Positions 1 to 7,030 of a stretch of 16,640 bases of DNA are shown here, in pieces. The notes below the pieces were generated by a model. It saw only the letters and a list, made by a program, of their open reading frames with translations. It was not told the origin of the DNA and made no database searches. Each line of letters begins with the position of its first letter. The first letter of the stretch is position 1. This stretch comes from Candidatus Saccharimonadota bacterium (GTDB lineage Bacteria > Patescibacteriota > Saccharimonadia > Saccharimonadales > EFPC-124), in NCBI GenBank assembly GCA_016880595.1, contig JAEHDC010000036.1, positions 1 to 16,640 of the forward strand, in the 5' to 3' direction. Made by a program: the position numbers and the translations under genes.

Positions 1-231
1 AAATTCTCGCACATCAACCCTAATAAAGGTGCCAGCAAGAATCACGCCCGGAAGACCCGCACCGGGAAACCTCAAGTACATCCAGGTATCCCGTATCTTT
101 GGCTTGCTCAAAGAGTATTCAATCTTCTCAATAGCATCCACCGGTAATGTAATCTCAGACTTAAAAGCCAGAAGCTTCTCAAAGCCGCGCATCTTAACCG
201 TAATATCCCGTGGAGTCATTATAAAAATCAT
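1..231 (-). CDS. Partial conserved hypothetical protein, PH-like (actinobacterial type)
   Basis: This reading frame runs leftward from an ATG at 231 and is still open at the window edge, giving 77 residues without a stop. It begins MIFIMTPRDITVKMRGFEKL. Its pattern is a 'GFEKLLAF' segment, a beta-rich stretch, then 'GAGLPGVILAGTF'. From memory this resembles small uncharacterised bacterial PH-like proteins common in Actinobacteria, which read '..EKLGALHGDVRVP...GTGLPGVIALGT..'; no search was made. No catalytic residues are evident and the function is unknown. The start lies four bases after the glyQS stop, so it is probably co-transcribed with glyQS. No clear Shine-Dalgarno is seen, and a second ATG at 219 is an alternative start. 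Confidence 0.6.
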   Translation of the reverse strand, partial: MIFIMTPRDITVKMRGFEKLLAFKSEITLPVDAIEKIEYSLSKPKIRDTWMYLRFPGAGLPGVILAGTFIRVDVREF

Positions 232-235
232 AACG

Positions 236-1582
236 CTATCTTATTTTTAAATGACTTTCCAGGTCATTAATCTTTACCCTGGTTTGTTGCATTGTGTCGC
301 GCTCCCTCACCGTAACGCAACCATCGTTCAAACTTTCAAAGTCAACGGTCACGCAATACGGTGTACCAATCTCATCTTGACGACGATAACGTTTGCCAAT
401 GCTTTGCGTCTCGTCATATTCTATGTTGTAACCTGTGCTACGAACAAGATTTGTATACACCTTATCAGATAGAGTCATCAACTCCGGCTTCTTACTAAGC
501 GGTAAAATCGCCACCTTAACTGGCGCGATTACAGGTGCAATCTTTAGCACAACACGGGTCTCGCCATTAACTTCTTCTTCGGTGTACGCATTTGTAAGCA
601 CCGCCATCATCATGCGGCCAACACCAACCGAACTTTCAATAACATTTGGCGTAAAACGTTCGCGAGTTGCTTCATCAAAGTAAGTTAAGTCCTTACCAGA
701 CTCTTGCATGTGGCAAGTTAAGTCATAGTTTGTGCGATTATGCGTACCCCACAGCTCCTTAAAGCCATGCGGAAATCTAAAATAGATATCATGTGCGGCA
801 GCAGCATAAAACGCCCGCTCTTGGTCTTCATGCTCATGCCACTGCATATTTTCTTCAGATATGCCAAGACGTTCTGTTAAAAATTTCCATGCAAATTCCC
901 GCCAACGCTCATATTGCTTTTGTTGATCATTTGGATGAATAAAATATTGCATTTCCATCTGTTCAAGCTCACGCACGCGAAAAATAAAATCGCGCGGGCT
1001 AATTTCATTACGAAACGCCTTACCAATCTGCGCAATGCCAAATGGCAACTTGCTGCGCGTAGTCTCTCGCACGTTTTCGAAATTAGTAAAAATGCTGCCA
1101 GCAGTTTCTGGGCGCAAGTATGCAACCGAGCTATCGTTTTCGACTGGTCCAATCCATGTTTTCATCATCATGTTAAAAACGCGTGGCTCACTCAGCTGAT
1201 TGCCGTCAGGAGATTTTTTATCTTTTAAGAGTTCACTTAGAACATTTAAATCTGTGGAATCCGTGCCAGCCAGGTGGTCGGCACGATAGCGCTTGCCGTT
1301 TTTGAGATCCTCAACCATCGGATCACTAAAACCAGCTATGTGACCACTAGCCTTCCAGAGCCGAGGATTTTGAATAATTGCACCGTCAACGCCAAAAATC
1401 TCACGGTTTTCAAAAACTACAGCTCGCCACCACTGCTGCTTAAGATTATTAACGAGCTCCACGCCATACGGACCGTAATCCCAAAAACCGGCCAAGCCGT
1501 TGTAAATTTCTGATGCCTGAAAAACAAAACCGCGCCGCTTGGCAAGATTTGTAAGCGTTTCTAGTGTAACCTCTTTGCTCAT
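236..1582 (-). CDS. glyQS: Glycyl-tRNA synthetase, single-chain alpha2 type
   Basis: This cytoplasmic class II aminoacyl-tRNA synthetase charges tRNA-Gly using glycine and ATP. The 448 residues hold the class II core (about 1-340): 'RGFVFQASEIYNGLAGFWDYGP' near 17-38, 'LRPETAG' at 156-162, motif 2 around 'FRNEISPRDFIFR' at 190-202, and motif 3 with 'GVGR' at 320-323. The anticodon-binding HGTP domain covers about 350-440 and starts near 'APVIAPVKVAILPL'. The length fits the single-subunit family found in eukaryotes, archaea and many bacteria, not the split GlyQ/GlyS enzyme. The ATG at 1582 gives a complete N-terminus. It lies 8 bases after a TATAAT box, so the transcript may be leaderless. 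The stop is TAG. A small gene follows four bases downstream. Confidence 0.97.
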   Translation of the reverse strand: MSKEVTLETLTNLAKRRGFVFQASEIYNGLAGFWDYGPYGVELVNNLKQQWWRAVVFENREIFGVDGAIIQNPRLWKASGHIAGFSDPMVEDLKNGKRYRADHLAGTDSTDLNVLSELLKDKKSPDGNQLSEPRVFNMMMKTWIGPVENDSSVAYLRPETAGSIFTNFENVRETTRSKLPFGIAQIGKAFRNEISPRDFIFRVRELEQMEMQYFIHPNDQQKQYERWREFAWKFLTERLGISEENMQWHEHEDQERAFYAAAAHDIYFRFPHGFKELWGTHNRTNYDLTCHMQESGKDLTYFDEATRERFTPNVIESSVGVGRMMMAVLTNAYTEEEVNGETRVVLKIAPVIAPVKVAILPLSKKPELMTLSDKVYTNLVRSTGYNIEYDETQSIGKRYRRQDEIGTPYCVTVDFESLNDGCVTVRERDTMQQTRVKINDLESHLKIR

Positions 1583-1590
1583 ATTAGTTA

Positions 1591-1596
1591 ATTATA
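1591..1596 (-). promoter_or_regulatory. Promoter -10 box for glyQS
   Basis: The minus strand reads TGTTATAAT, an extended -10 (TGn-TATAAT), in the 39-base gap between recO and glyQS. It ends 8 bases before the glyQS ATG. No convincing -35 hexamer lies 16-18 bases upstream. The expected transcription start is at or next to the start codon. Confidence 0.6.
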
Positions 1597-1621
1597 ACAG
1601 ATCAATACTTGTTTTTCTACG

Positions 1622-2293
1622 CTACGTTTCAAGCGCAGTTAAGAGCTGCAAACAGTCATCCATAATAGCACCAGCACCACCAATGTTCTTTAAAACATTA
1701 AGGTTCTTTGCGGCCACGAGACGCAAAAATTTTATATGGTTATCTGTAAAATTACCACGTTCATCTTCGTAAAAAGCATTTTCCAAAAAATCAAAACTAT
1801 ATTTTTTTCCAGATAAAAGCTTATTGGACTGCCGATCTGTTGCCAAATTTACAGCTTGCCCCAAGAGCCCGCGCAAATGCATTTTGAACCACAATGACGT
1901 TAAGCGCCAATCTATTGTCGAATCATTCAAATGCTCTAAGCTAGCTTGCAATAAATTATAAAAATCTGGCTCGCCAACTATTTCTGCCACGCGATTAATT
2001 TGCCTTATAAATTCATAGGCCAGAGTTAGCCGATCATAGTCCAAAAGGATCTTATCATAAAAAACCTGGAGCCTTGCACTAGTTACGCGGGACATTCCTC
2101 GACCACTTACAAAGGTTAAATCGCAAACAGCCAGAAGCTCGAGCCCGCCAGCAAGCCTACTTTTTGGCCGTCGCACACCTTTTGCAAGCATGCTAATTTT
2201 ACCATAATCAGGGGTAATAGCATTAATTATGCGGTCAGCCTCGCCATAATTTGTGCGCCGCAAAACTATGGCTTTTGTTTTAGACGGTTGCAT
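1622..2293 (-). CDS. recO: DNA repair protein RecO
   Basis: RecO mediates RecF-pathway recombination repair: it anneals single strands and helps load RecA on SSB-coated DNA with RecR. The 223-residue protein has the typical N-terminal OB-fold, with 'KAIVLRRTNYGEADRIINAITPDYGK' at about 7-32 and 'GVRRPKSRLAGGLE' at about 39-52, followed by the helical C-terminal domain. It is slightly shorter than the usual 240-255 residues. It has only two cysteines, one in 'AVCDLTF' (residue 57) and one near the C-terminus, so the four-cysteine zinc site seen in many RecO proteins is absent, as in E. coli. The start overlaps the preceding receiver gene by 14 bases, which makes it the last gene of the kinase-receiver transcription unit. 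Confidence 0.93.
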   Translation of the reverse strand: MQPSKTKAIVLRRTNYGEADRIINAITPDYGKISMLAKGVRRPKSRLAGGLELLAVCDLTFVSGRGMSRVTSARLQVFYDKILLDYDRLTLAYEFIRQINRVAEIVGEPDFYNLLQASLEHLNDSTIDWRLTSLWFKMHLRGLLGQAVNLATDRQSNKLLSGKKYSFDFLENAFYEDERGNFTDNHIKFLRLVAAKNLNVLKNIGGAGAIMDDCLQLLTALET

Positions 2294-2657
2294 TTTTTAT
2301 TACTTCTTCTATCACAGTACTAAGCTTAACTCGACTTAAAGTTGTCTTATCTACAACTTTCTGAACGCCATAAGCTTGCATTTCTTCTGATAGCGCTTGC
2401 GGCAAATTCGCACTAAACAAAACAACAGGTATCTTTGCGATATCTGGATAAGATTGTAAGAGGTGCAAGAGCTGTAATCCATTGGCTCGAGGTAAGAACA
2501 GATCAAGTAAAATTAAGTCTACGTCGTTTTCATCCAAAAAATCAATTGCCTGTTGTGCGTTTCCAACAAGCTCAATATTATGTTTTGCATGCAATAACCA
2601 ACGCTTGTAACAGTCAGCTAGCTGTGCGTCGTCCTCGATAATTAAAATCTTCGCCAT
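2280..2657 (-). CDS. Single-domain response regulator (receiver only)
   Basis: This is a 125-residue CheY-like receiver with no output domain. The acidic pocket is E8-D9-D10, the phospho-acceptor is D52 ('LILLDLFLP'), the conserved Ser/Thr is S82 ('VVLFSAN') and the conserved lysine is K104. All residues needed for phosphorylation are present. It starts in a TAATG overlap with the histidine kinase stop, preceded by a GAGG Shine-Dalgarno at 2666-2669, and overlaps recO by 14 bases. The kinase is its obvious phosphodonor. With no DNA-binding domain it must act through protein contacts or phosphotransfer; the target cannot be read from the sequence. Confidence 0.92.
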   Translation of the reverse strand: MAKILIIEDDAQLADCYKRWLLHAKHNIELVGNAQQAIDFLDENDVDLILLDLFLPRANGLQLLHLLQSYPDIAKIPVVLFSANLPQALSEEMQAYGVQKVVDKTTLSRVKLSTVIEEVIKNATV

Positions 2658-3391
2658 TAAAGCAGCCTCAATTGTTGTGAGCGAATTAGGTTAACAAAAA
2701 ATGATGGCCGACTTTGGACTTTGCCAACTCCCAGCGATCCACCCATAGCAGTTGTTAATTGGTTAATAATATATAGACCAAGACCACTGTTACCTGGCTG
2801 GCCAAAAAATGGCTGCACCACTTTGCCAAGATTATTTTTTGAAAAATTTAGTTCGCGCCTGCTCACCGGCTCGCCATTACTGCGCACCGCCAGCCGCACA
2901 TTTGCGCTGATGCAAGATGTGTTTAGCTCAATTTTAGCCCCAGGTTTATTGTGCTTAATAGCATTATCCAATAAGTTGACCACGATGTCATAAGTTATTT
3001 CGCGATTCGCTAGGGCGATTGGCACCGGATTGCACGGCAAAATCAACCTTACTTTTTGATTTTGATCTTTGGCATAAGGATTAATTTCATGCATGGCGGA
3101 TTCGCAAACTTCACGCACATTTACCGGCTCAAGTGCAAATTCAAAAGTACTTTGCGCATCTTCCAATCTATAACTTGTGGTTAAATGTTGCACTAAGCGC
3201 AAAGTACGCTGGCTGGTAATTTGAAGTCGATTTAAATATTTTTGTTTTTCTTTATCAGTTAATCCAAGGTCGCTATCTGCAAGCATTTGAGATAAATAAT
3301 TGATTAGCATTAATGGCGATTTTAGCTCATGCGCAGCCGCGGCAATAACTGACGGCAAATTTAAAGTCTGCTGTTCGCCATCTGTTTGCAT
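2657..3391 (-). CDS. Soluble sensor-less histidine kinase (HisKA + HATPase)
   Basis: The protein has about 244 residues if it starts at the ATG at 3391, which has AGGGG ten bases upstream. In-frame alternatives are ATG 3409 and TTG 3463 (268 residues). The HisKA domain holds the H-box 'AAHELKSPL' with the phospho-histidine at 21. The HATPase domain has an N-box 'NLLDNAIKH' (139-147), an F-box-like 'QPFFGQ' and a G2 box 'GNSGLGLYI' (200-208). The G1 box is degenerate: the usual D-x-G reads S-N-G at 171-173. There is no sensor, HAMP, PAS or clear membrane segment. It sits between an exported protein gene and a receiver gene, overlapping the latter by one base. Confidence 0.88.
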   Translation of the reverse strand: MQTDGEQQTLNLPSVIAAAAHELKSPLMLINYLSQMLADSDLGLTDKEKQKYLNRLQITSQRTLRLVQHLTTSYRLEDAQSTFEFALEPVNVREVCESAMHEINPYAKDQNQKVRLILPCNPVPIALANREITYDIVVNLLDNAIKHNKPGAKIELNTSCISANVRLAVRSNGEPVSRRELNFSKNNLGKVVQPFFGQPGNSGLGLYIINQLTTAMGGSLGVGKVQSRPSFFVNLIRSQQLRLL

Positions 3392-3468
3392 AAACTCATC
3401 GCCCCTCATAAATATTAGTTTAGCACGATGACGCCAGATAAGCATGAACACTATTTCAAGCAAACAGG

Positions 3469-4119
3469 CTATTTAGTAAACTCAAGCGACGGCAAAACAA
3501 TATTATCAAAATCAGTTTGATATTCTGTTGATTCCGTATAGACTTCAAGTGTTTTGTCGCGAATTTTAAAGATGACCATTGAACCTGTAATAGTATCACT
3601 AAAGGCGCCATCCAGGCGCGTGCCATCAACATTGGAAACGGTTACCGAGTTCGCCTTTAACTTGCCATCTTTGATCCGTTTGTTATAACCAGACAAAACG
3701 TCCTCATAACTAGTACCGATAATACTTATCCGCAGCGCATAGGCCGTATCACTGTCAAGTGGTGGTACAATCAGCGGATACAGATACGCCTCGTAGGTGT
3801 TGTTCGAGCCATCTTTGTCAACATAAACGCTCCAGGTTTTAGGGTAAGATAGCTTAACTTGCCCAAGGTCAGTTGGGCCGACAAGCTGGCGCGTTGGCAG
3901 TTTCTCTTGCTCATTAAACGAAGCTTGGTCAGCGTCGCTTTGCTCTTGCTGAGCCGCGGCAACTGCAACAGAAACCTTGGCGTCAACATTATTCTTCTGA
4001 TCCTGGTAGTTTAAGTACGCCCAAATACTAAATCCGCCCAATCCCAAGACCACAAGGCTTAAGAGTATTGTAGAGACAAGTAACGGATGCACCATGCCAA
4101 ATTCGCTTGATCGCTTCAT
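3469..4119 (-). CDS. Membrane-anchored exported protein of unknown function
   Basis: I do not recognise a named family. The 216 residues have a short basic N-terminus (MKRSSEF), one transmembrane helix (about 12-35), an Ala/Gln/Asp-rich linker (about 45-75) and a beta-rich domain (about 80-216). The positively charged N-terminus predicts that the C-terminal domain lies outside the membrane. 'LSYPKTWSVYV' near 90-100 recalls the start of PsbP-like or secreted lipoprotein domains, but this is a weak resemblance. The only cysteine-free stretch of note is the whole exported part, so no disulfides are expected. The gene has its own promoter and leads into the kinase, receiver and recO genes, so it could be an extracytoplasmic partner of the sensorless kinase (inference). 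Confidence 0.8.
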   Translation of the reverse strand: MKRSSEFGMVHPLLVSTILLSLVVLGLGGFSIWAYLNYQDQKNNVDAKVSVAVAAAQQEQSDADQASFNEQEKLPTRQLVGPTDLGQVKLSYPKTWSVYVDKDGSNNTYEAYLYPLIVPPLDSDTAYALRISIIGTSYEDVLSGYNKRIKDGKLKANSVTVSNVDGTRLDGAFSDTITGSMVIFKIRDKTLEVYTESTEYQTDFDNIVLPSLEFTK

Positions 4120-4126
4120 ATCATCT

Positions 4127-4155
4127 ATTGTAAAAACAGTTACGCTTTTTGTAAA
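4127..4155 (-). promoter_or_regulatory. Near-consensus promoter for the exported-protein/kinase unit
   Basis: On the minus strand a -35 TTTACA (4155-4150) and a -10 TACAAT (4132-4127) are separated by exactly 17 bases. The -10 ends 7 bases before the ATG at 4119, which predicts a leaderless transcript. The -35 lies inside the 3' end of the upstream methyltransferase gene. This is the best -35/-10 pair in the window. Confidence 0.65.
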
Positions 4156-4661
4156 GCCAAAAAATCGCCTGGTTTTATCTTATAAAAATATAAGCCTTCA
4201 CTGACCTTCTCTGGACAGAGGTCCGGAATGTAAAAACCGTGGCTGATTACATAAAGTGGCTCCTTGCGGCCGTTCATTTCTTTGCGTAATTTACGGCTAA
4301 GCTTTTTCATGTACGGCCCGGCTAGAAACACAAAAACTGCTTTTGTATCTGGTGGCAAAGGTGTTAGCCAAAAATCGCGAGTATAAAACTTTGCCTTAGC
4401 ACCAGCCATTTTGCATCTTAGACGCGCAACAATATTCAAGATTGGATTGAGCTCATATCCAATAGCACAGTAACCGCGCTGCGCCGCAAACAAAGCTACA
4501 GCACCATCGCCTGAGCCTAAATCTACAATTAAATCGTCTTTTTTAAGAGGCAAAAAATCCAATGCAATCTGGATCGTTCTTTTGTGCGTTGGAACATAAG
4601 GCGCACCTCTAAAAACTATGGCGCCAAAGGTGATAAGAAAGATTAGCCAAAAAACACACAT
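4140..4661 (-). CDS. Membrane-anchored SAM methyltransferase, FAM173/ATPSCKMT-like
   Basis: The 173-residue protein has an N-terminal hydrophobic helix (about 2-17), then 'APYVPT' (20-25), then a class I methyltransferase core: motif I 'VDLGSGDG' (46-53), 'GYELNP' (68-73) and 'AKFYTRDFW' (90-98). This order (membrane segment, PFVP-like motif, DLGSGDG, GYELNP, AKFY.xDxW) closely matches, from memory, the FAM173 family. Its human members methylate a lysine of the ATP synthase c subunit (ATPSCKMT) or of the ADP/ATP carrier. Lysine methylation of a membrane protein is therefore a reasonable guess, but the substrate is unknown. The ATG at 4661 shares one base with the xseB stop (TGATG); a GTG at 4664 is an alternative start. 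Confidence 0.82.
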   Translation of the reverse strand: MCVFWLIFLITFGAIVFRGAPYVPTHKRTIQIALDFLPLKKDDLIVDLGSGDGAVALFAAQRGYCAIGYELNPILNIVARLRCKMAGAKAKFYTRDFWLTPLPPDTKAVFVFLAGPYMKKLSRKLRKEMNGRKEPLYVISHGFYIPDLCPEKVSEGLYFYKIKPGDFLALQKA

Positions 4662-4870
4662 CACTGAGGTTGGTCAAACTTCTGTTTTAAAATAGTTATT
4701 TTATTTTCTAACTGAACAATTTTATGTTTTGCTTCATCTGCCAGCCTTACACCTTCGTCAAATTTTTTTAAGGCTTCATCAAGATCAATATCTGGCTGGT
4801 CAAACCAATCTAAAATCTCATCTAGTGCAGCAAGTTGCTGTTTTAAGGATGAATTACTTTTTTGTGACAT
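4661..4870 (-). CDS. xseB: Exodeoxyribonuclease VII small subunit
   Basis: XseB binds the long helix of XseA to form exonuclease VII, which degrades single-stranded DNA to oligonucleotides. The 69-residue all-helical protein has the family signature 'LDEALKKFDEGVRLADEAKHKI' split across about 31-51, preceded by an acidic N-terminal helix. A good Shine-Dalgarno GGGAG (4877-4881) lies six bases before the ATG, inside xseA. It overlaps xseA by 17 bases and the methyltransferase gene by one base. The order xseA-xseB is the common one in bacteria. Length and motif are normal for the family. Confidence 0.93.
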   Translation of the reverse strand: MSQKSNSSLKQQLAALDEILDWFDQPDIDLDEALKKFDEGVRLADEAKHKIVQLENKITILKQKFDQPQ

Positions 4871-5975
4871 CTATTACTCCCGCTGTTATTGTTGCTTGCG
4901 ATACCTCAATCTTTAGGCTCTCGCCCACCTCAACGTCGCCAACACTTTTTACTATTTTACCTCTTTTGGTGCGTACTAGCGAGTAGCCGCGGTTAAGCGC
5001 AACCTTTGGATCAAGCTGTCTTAACAACAATTCAACCTGCTGCACACGCTGATAATGTTGCGCCAAAGCGCTTTCCATCTCTTTGACCATTTTTTGTGCT
5101 ACCTGGTTTACAACTATGCGAATCTGGTTGATGCTAGACTGGACTTGATCTGCTAGTCTTTTTTGTTTTTGTTGAATTTCGCGCGCAAGCTGCGTTTTAT
5201 CTGGCACCAAAATTTGCGCCGCATTACTTGGGGTAGCAGCGCGAACGTCCACTACAAGATCAACCAAAGTCGTGTCAGTCTCATGACCAACGCCCGCTAG
5301 AGTTGGCACGCGGCTAGAAGCAACAGCGCGCGTTAAGTACTCATCGTTAAAAATAGCCAAATCCTCAGCGCTACCACCACCGCGCAGAAAAACCAAAACC
5401 TCGGGCGGCTCCGCCATCTGATTAAAATAGCTTATTGCATTTATCATCTGTTGGGCAGCTACACTCCCCTGAACCTGAACATCAGCCACCACAACCTCGA
5501 CTCCGCCCCAACGTTGATTTAAAATTTTTACAAAATCAGCATAACCAGCAGATTCTATAGAGGTAATTAAGCCAACTCTTTCTGGCATAACTGGCAGATG
5601 GCGCTTGCGTTGTTTGTCAAACATGCCTTCTTTTTGGAGCTTAGCAAGCAAAAGCTCGAAAGCGCGTTTTATGCTACCTTCGCCCACTGACCGGACTTCG
5701 CGCACCGTCAGACTGAACTTGCCCCAGTTAGTCAAACGCGGTTGAGCGACCACTTGAACGCGCATGCCGTCCTCAAGCGGCTGCCGCAGACCATAAATCA
5801 TCATAAAACAGTTGACTACACCGCTATCATCCTTTAGGTCAAAAAAAACAAATTTGCCTTTGCTGACTTTAAAAGACGCGACCTCACCCTCAACGGTTAC
5901 ACTTGGGTAGGCGTATTCCAGTGTCTGATTAATTATCGCCAACAGATCACTTACTTGTAAGATGGTCTGATCCAT
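4854..5975 (-). CDS. xseA: Exodeoxyribonuclease VII large subunit
   Basis: This is the catalytic subunit of the single-strand-specific exonuclease VII. It has 373 residues from the ATG at 5975, the start that gives the usual 'TILQVSDLLAIIN' beginning; extension upstream would only read into the preceding gene. The OB-fold covers about 1-95. The catalytic domain shows D147 ('YADFVKIL'), R198 in 'FLRGGGSAEDL', and H231/D234 in 'GVGHETDTT', with spacings matching the E. coli active-site residues. 'DVRAATPSNAA' follows, then a coiled coil (about 258-335) and the terminal 'LNRGYSLVR' domain. The coiled coil is shorter than in E. coli (456 residues in total). It overlaps the upstream membrane-protein gene by 29 bases. 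Confidence 0.95.
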   Translation of the reverse strand: MDQTILQVSDLLAIINQTLEYAYPSVTVEGEVASFKVSKGKFVFFDLKDDSGVVNCFMMIYGLRQPLEDGMRVQVVAQPRLTNWGKFSLTVREVRSVGEGSIKRAFELLLAKLQKEGMFDKQRKRHLPVMPERVGLITSIESAGYADFVKILNQRWGGVEVVVADVQVQGSVAAQQMINAISYFNQMAEPPEVLVFLRGGGSAEDLAIFNDEYLTRAVASSRVPTLAGVGHETDTTLVDLVVDVRAATPSNAAQILVPDKTQLAREIQQKQKRLADQVQSSINQIRIVVNQVAQKMVKEMESALAQHYQRVQQVELLLRQLDPKVALNRGYSLVRTKRGKIVKSVGDVEVGESLKIEVSQATITAGVIDVTKK

Positions 5976-6978
5976 ATTTGCTAACTGCCTTATGATACAA
6001 GAAATATCCAGCCGCCATGCTAACAAGTAGGGTGATAACGCGGTAAACAAGTGTAGCGCTCAAGGCGATCGCACCCGGTATACCACCAGAAATTAAAACA
6101 GCCGCCATAATTGGTTCGTAAAGCCCAATACCACCCGGCAAAATCGCCACCAAACCTGCCATATTTGCAATTACCATGGCAATAAAGATTGCGCCCGGAT
6201 TTACCCACATTCCGGCAGCCAAAAAAGCAATGTAAATCATTGCCGCCTCAATGATGTTGGTAAAAAATGCCCAGCGTAGCACTGGCCGCATACCGCGCCA
6301 ATTTCCACGCACCAACAAATAATCTTCGTGTAACTCCAAAAAAACTTTGTGCACTTGTTCAAGCGAAATCGTCTCTGGGTGTTTACGCCTAAAAACATGG
6401 ATCATTTTATTTACCCACCGCGTTGCCCCAGACGTGAAACTGTTAATGCGCGATTCTTTGCCGACAATAAACATAATAATTGCAGTAAGAAAAACCACAG
6501 AGAACGCAATCGACGCCACGGCCAGAATTACCATCGAGTTTATATCTCCTTGAAGCGCTAAAAGGAAAAGCGAGACCAGCATTAGCACCACATAAGCCAA
6601 AAAAGTGGCGACAAATCGCGCCAGCTGCCCAAGAGTTGATTTTGCCGTTGATACTCCATATGCCTTGAGCCGCAACGTCAAATAAGAAAAACCAGACGCA
6701 CCACCACTTGGGAAAACATGATTAACAAAATTTAGCTCCATCATCGGCGCAAAAAGCTGCTTTATGGTAATATCCACTCCTGTTGCCTTAAAAAAATAAA
6801 AATATAGCTTAGACAGACCAAAAAAAGAGAGAAACTGCGCCGGTATAATTAAAGATAAAACCCAAATGTTTAAAGTTGCCATTTTTTGAAAAGCCAACAC
6901 TATATCTTGCCAGCCAAAATAGATGACCAAAGCAATTGCTAGAAACGTTACAACATTTAACCAGACTTTGAATTTCAT
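5947..6978 (-). CDS. LPG synthase transmembrane/flippase-like protein (UPF0104 type)
   Basis: This 343-residue polytopic membrane protein has about seven or eight hydrophobic helices, starting at about 7-24. Family-type motifs are 'NHVFPSGGASGFSY' (86-99) and the C-terminal 'AILPGGIGLYEP', which match the integral membrane region of lysylphosphatidylglycerol synthases (MprF N-terminal flippase domain) and related UPF0104 proteins. No aminoacyl-transferase domain is present, so a stand-alone role in moving or handling a lipid or glycan carrier is the likeliest reading; the substrate is unknown. The ATG at 6978 lies 7 bases after a TATAAT box. The frame stays open further upstream to 7410, but that part overlaps the oppositely oriented gene and is not protein-like. 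It heads the unit with xseA, xseB and the methyltransferase. Confidence 0.88.
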   Translation of the reverse strand: MKFKVWLNVVTFLAIALVIYFGWQDIVLAFQKMATLNIWVLSLIIPAQFLSFFGLSKLYFYFFKATGVDITIKQLFAPMMELNFVNHVFPSGGASGFSYLTLRLKAYGVSTAKSTLGQLARFVATFLAYVVLMLVSLFLLALQGDINSMVILAVASIAFSVVFLTAIIMFIVGKESRINSFTSGATRWVNKMIHVFRRKHPETISLEQVHKVFLELHEDYLLVRGNWRGMRPVLRWAFFTNIIEAAMIYIAFLAAGMWVNPGAIFIAMVIANMAGLVAILPGGIGLYEPIMAAVLISGGIPGAIALSATLVYRVITLLVSMAAGYFLYHKAVSKYGSDHLTSK

Positions 6979-6985
6979 AAGCGTT

Positions 6986-6991
6986 ATTATA
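6986..6991 (-). promoter_or_regulatory. Leftward -10 box of the divergent promoter pair
   Basis: The minus strand reads GTG-TATAAT, ending 7 bases before the ATG at 6978. No -35 is evident. It faces the rightward TATAAT at 7019-7024 within a 52-base gap, so RNA polymerase binding on the two sides must overlap. Confidence 0.6.
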
Positions 6992-7018
6992 CACGGAAAA
7001 TGGGTAAATAATCTATAG

Positions 7019-7024
7019 TATAAT
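7019..7024 (+). promoter_or_regulatory. Rightward -10 box of the divergent promoter pair
   Basis: A perfect TATAAT ends 6 bases before the ATG at 7031. The region 17 bases upstream reads GAAAAT, not a -35 consensus. There is no room for a 5' leader or a Shine-Dalgarno, so the transcript is predicted to be leaderless. Confidence 0.6.
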
Positions 7025-7030
7025 TGTCTT

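Noticed and set aside
914..1228. A 104-codon plus-strand open frame inside glyQS
   Set aside because: It lies wholly opposite a clear synthetase gene, has no protein-family features and no start signals.
5976..6050. 25-residue N-terminal extension of XseA
   Set aside because: It lies in the coding region of the upstream gene, and the normal XseA beginning is at the ATG at 5975.
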